Source of the DNA: Actibacterium naphthalenivorans
GTDB taxonomy: Bacteria > Pseudomonadota > Alphaproteobacteria > Rhodobacterales > Rhodobacteraceae
Length of the DNA: 64,000 nucleotides
Direction: 5' to 3'
NCBI RefSeq assembly: GCF_014196965.1
Contig: NZ_JACIEQ010000003.1
Location: 372,001 to 436,000 of the forward strand
The translations under genes were made by a program, and so were the position numbers. Every line of letters begins with the position of its first letter. Position 1 is the stretch's first letter. This document shows positions 61,887 to 64,000 of this stretch, piece after piece. The notes beneath the pieces are model-generated. The model was not told the origin of the DNA, did no database searches, and saw nothing but the letters and a program-made list of their open reading frames with translations.

Positions 61887-62683
61887 TCAGCTTCCTTCCT
61901 GCGCCTGCGACCCCGCACCTCGAGCCCGCCATCCGAGCGGATGATCTCGGCGGTCACAAAACGGCTCTCTTCGCGCGAGGCGAGGGTGACGTAGAGGCCA
62001 GCATGATCTTCGGGTTCCGAAAGGAACCCAAGCGGCGTGGTCCGCGCCACCATCTCCTCAAATCCGTCGATGGCATTGAGCTCCCTGGCATCGCTCGGCA
62101 GGCCGCCCAGCCCCGTACGTGTACCTCCGGGCGCGACCGCATTAACGCGAATGTCCGGCGCCAGCTCATAGGCGAGCTGTTTGAGGGTGCCCGTGAGCGC
62201 GTGTTTTGAGCTGACGTATAATGTACCACCACCGCCCGAAAAGAATGATGACGAGGACAGTGTGAAGATGATGGACCCGCGGCTTTCGCGCAGCGGAACG
62301 AGCCCGGCACGCGCCGCCTGCAGATAGCCCAGAACGTTGACGTCGAAGAGCTCGCGATAGCGGGCCTCCAGGTCGGCGCCCTCGATGCTCTCGAACGGGT
62401 CCGAAAAATCGTAGACGCCGGCGTTTGGCACCAGCACGTCGAGCTTTCCGAAACGCGCCACGACCGTCTCGACCGTGTGTACATTGTCCTGCCAGGACCG
62501 CACATCGCCCTGAACGGGCGCGACCTTGTCGCCATGCGCGGCGCTGAGATCATCCATATCCGCCGCCGAACGCACCAGCACACCAACCCGCGCGCCCTCG
62601 GCGACGAAACGGTCCACGACCGCGCGCCCGATGCCCTTGCCGCCACCGGTGACCAGCGCGGCATATCCCTCAAGCCGCCCCAT
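61883..62683 (-). CDS. cis-dihydrodiol dehydrogenase (SDR, BphB-like)
   Basis: A 266-residue short-chain dehydrogenase with NAD motif TGGGKGIGRA near 12-21, NAG motif VPNAGVYDF, and catalytic Ser-Tyr-Lys (SSSSFF, then YVSSK). The start GRLEGYAALVTGGG and APGGTRTGLGG resemble biphenyl/phenylpropionate dihydrodiol dehydrogenases. It rearomatises the cis-diol formed by the dioxygenase to a catechol. ATG 62683 overlaps the beta-subunit stop (TGATG). Confidence 0.88.
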   Translation of the reverse strand: MGRLEGYAALVTGGGKGIGRAVVDRFVAEGARVGVLVRSAADMDDLSAAHGDKVAPVQGDVRSWQDNVHTVETVVARFGKLDVLVPNAGVYDFSDPFESIEGADLEARYRELFDVNVLGYLQAARAGLVPLRESRGSIIFTLSSSSFFSGGGGTLYVSSKHALTGTLKQLAYELAPDIRVNAVAPGGTRTGLGGLPSDARELNAIDGFEEMVARTTPLGFLSEPEDHAGLYVTLASREESRFVTAEIIRSDGGLEVRGRRRRKEAE

Positions 62684-63240
62684 CAGAAGAACGTGTTGAG
62701 GTTTTTCGACAGAAGCACGTTCTGCACGATGAGAACGCGCCGTCGCAGCAGCCGGTATCCACCATCCACAGCGCGCAGAACGTCTTCACGGCGGCCATGG
62801 ATGATGTCCTGATCGGCCTCGTTGCGGTTGCGCACATTGGTGAAAGCCGAACACACCGCGAAAAGCGCGGGGTCGTCGGTCGCGTTCACCTCGATGTTCG
62901 AGATGAGATGCACGTGCCGGGTCGCCGGATTGTCGGCCCAGGCCGAGGGCTCGTTGTAGCGTTTTACCCGGATTTCCAACTCTCTCCAGTTGTCGTCGAA
63001 ATAGGCCGACTCGCCGTATTTGAACGTGCCGCGCGGATCGTCGCGGCGGCGGGTTTCCATATCCGGCATCCAGTAATGGATCTCGGGGTCGATGAACCCA
63101 TCGAGCCATTCCTGATACCGCTCGGCATCGAGAAGGCGCGCCTCGGCGTGGACCCAGCGGATGATCGCGCGCTCGATTTCGAGGGTCACCGGATTGTCGA
63201 GACGGTCGAAAGGTTTGGAGATATCGAGAAAGTCGAGCAT
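62683..63240 (-). CDS. ring-hydroxylating dioxygenase beta subunit
   Basis: A 185-residue SnoaL-fold small subunit (BphA2/HcaF type): EARLLDAERYQEWLDGFIDPEIHYW-like opening, TRHVHLISNIEV in the middle, and C-terminal LRRRVLIVQNVLLSKNLNTFF. It is structural in the alpha3-beta3 oxygenase. It begins 5 bp after the alpha stop. Confidence 0.92.
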   Translation of the reverse strand: MLDFLDISKPFDRLDNPVTLEIERAIIRWVHAEARLLDAERYQEWLDGFIDPEIHYWMPDMETRRRDDPRGTFKYGESAYFDDNWRELEIRVKRYNEPSAWADNPATRHVHLISNIEVNATDDPALFAVCSAFTNVRNRNEADQDIIHGRREDVLRAVDGGYRLLRRRVLIVQNVLLSKNLNTFF

Positions 63241-63245
63241 AGGGG

Positions 63246-64000
63246 TTACTCCGCCGCTTTCACGGACTTCTGCGGCGGCGCGGTGTCGCCGTTCTGCAGA
63301 TCGGTCCAGTTGTCATGTTCCATGAATTCCGCCCAACGGGTATAGAACAAACGCTGGTTGGCATCGTTCATCGACCCCTTGTGAATATGGCCGGGCAATT
63401 CGCGTTCCAGATCGGTACTTTCCAGGCCCAGCGCATAGTGCAAAGGCTGCTGGCGGGTCACGAAACCCTGGTTGACGCGGGTCGAATATTCCCAGTTCTC
63501 GCCGTCATCCATCTCGAAGACGCCGCCCGGCGAAAAGGTCATCATCACGCCCTTGCGGTAAGCTTCCTTGATGTGCTCGGGCGCGTTCTTGTTCACCAGC
63601 GTCCAGACGACCAGCTCGATCTTGCCGGGACCGCGCGGATGCCAAACGCGGAAGGTGTTCTGGCCCGGCAGGAAGGAGAAGTTCGGAAATACCGTGCATG
63701 AGGAAATCGCCCCGATCGCGCGGGCGCGCAGATCGCCCAGACGGGCGCTGGCCTTTTCCGAAAGGTCATACACATAGTCGACCAGTTCCGGATAACCCAA
63801 GGTGCGGGTGTTGCCGACCTTGTCGAGATTGGTCTCTATTCCGTGCCCGTAAACGGAGGCCTGGAACGCCAGCTCATCGTACCGCTTGCCAAGATCGACG
63901 CCAGCACCAAGGATCGCCTGCGCGCCGGATTGATGCGTCCAGAAGGCGTGCAGGATATCGCCCACGAAATTCTCTGCCGGGAATTTCCAGTTGCAGTCGA
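63246..64000 (-). CDS. ring-hydroxylating dioxygenase alpha subunit, C-terminal part (cut by window edge)
   Basis: About 250 residues of the catalytic domain; the frame is open at base 64000 and the Rieske domain and start lie beyond. DCNWKFPAENFVGDILHAFWTH carries Asp and the two His ligands of mononuclear iron (D-x2-H-x4-H). The third ligand is an Asp in GGVFEMDDGENW. WHPRGPGKIELVVWTLV is typical of the toluene/biphenyl branch. It dihydroxylates an aromatic ring with O2. The substrate is not predictable from this part. Confidence 0.9.
   Translation of the reverse strand, partial: DCNWKFPAENFVGDILHAFWTHQSGAQAILGAGVDLGKRYDELAFQASVYGHGIETNLDKVGNTRTLGYPELVDYVYDLSEKASARLGDLRARAIGAISSCTVFPNFSFLPGQNTFRVWHPRGPGKIELVVWTLVNKNAPEHIKEAYRKGVMMTFSPGGVFEMDDGENWEYSTRVNQGFVTRQQPLHYALGLESTDLERELPGHIHKGSMNDANQRLFYTRWAEFMEHDNWTDLQNGDTAPPQKSVKAAE

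Noticed and set aside
1-64000. CRISPR arrays, insertion sequences, prophage or integrase genes
   Set aside because: No regularly spaced direct repeats, transposase motifs or terminal inverted repeats were recognised anywhere in the window.

Overview
The window looks like a chromosomal or megaplasmid segment of a high-GC alphaproteobacterium, most probably a member of the Rhodobacterales. The evidence is the codon bias (GC-rich third positions), tight operons joined by ATGA or TGATG overlaps, a TRAP transporter beside several peptide-type ABC systems, and three FCD-type GntR regulators. I see no tRNA, rRNA, CRISPR array, insertion sequence or phage gene. The segment is almost entirely uptake and catabolism.

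Layout. (1) 1-3.7 kb: the end of an acetone carboxylase operon (alpha subunit, gamma subunit) followed by a zinc alcohol dehydrogenase, a plausible 2-propanol/acetone module. (2) 3.8-11.9 kb, minus strand: GntR regulator, two ABC ATPases, solute-binding protein, two permeases and a gamma-glutamyltransferase-family enzyme. (3) 12.2-18.4 kb, minus strand: a second peptide-type ABC system with a fused double ATPase and a formamidase/acetamidase-family enzyme. (4) 18.9-25.0 kb: a TRAP transporter, a second gamma-glutamyltransferase-like protein, a TauE/SafE exporter and a convergent GntR regulator. (5) 25.1-30.4 kb: a BMP-type (nucleoside-like) ABC importer and a small secreted protein. (6) 30.9-42.1 kb: a catabolic island for a 3-hydroxypyridine, probably vitamin B6. 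(7) 42.2-47.0 kb: an Rrf2 regulator, a sulfate ABC transporter and an Lrp-type regulator. (8) 47.1-56.2 kb: an outer-membrane channel and a complete meta-cleavage pathway with an AraC regulator. (9) 56.3-64.0 kb: a ferredoxin reductase, a TetR regulator and a ring-hydroxylating dioxygenase operon with a second copy of the lower meta pathway, running off the right edge.

The most interesting part is region 6. A seven-gene plus-strand operon encodes an HpaB-type flavin monooxygenase, a SnoaL-like protein, two amidase-signature hydrolases, an AbrB-family membrane protein, an HpaC-type flavin reductase and a NicX-type 2,5-dihydroxypyridine ring-cleavage dioxygenase. Facing it are a protein matching pyridoxamine-pyruvate aminotransferase, a GntR regulator, and a GMC oxidase resembling pyridoxine 4-oxidase. 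Vitamin B6 is a 3-hydroxypyridine. Hydroxylation at its free C6 would give a 2,5-dihydroxypyridine core that NicX chemistry can open. The C2 methyl group would make the product an N-acetyl maleamate instead of N-formyl, and two amidases would then release acetate and ammonia. This would be a vitamin B6 route different from the two classical pathways. CAACC/GGTTG half-sites occur in front of both transcription units, suggesting one regulon.

In regions 8 and 9 the dioxygenase operon would make a catechol from an aromatic hydrocarbon or acid. The extradiol dioxygenase and C-C hydrolase of region 8 would open it and release a hydroxypentadienoate, which the duplicated hydratase, aldolase and acylating aldehyde dehydrogenase convert to pyruvate and acetyl-CoA. 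All functions are inferred by reading the proteins; no database search was run.
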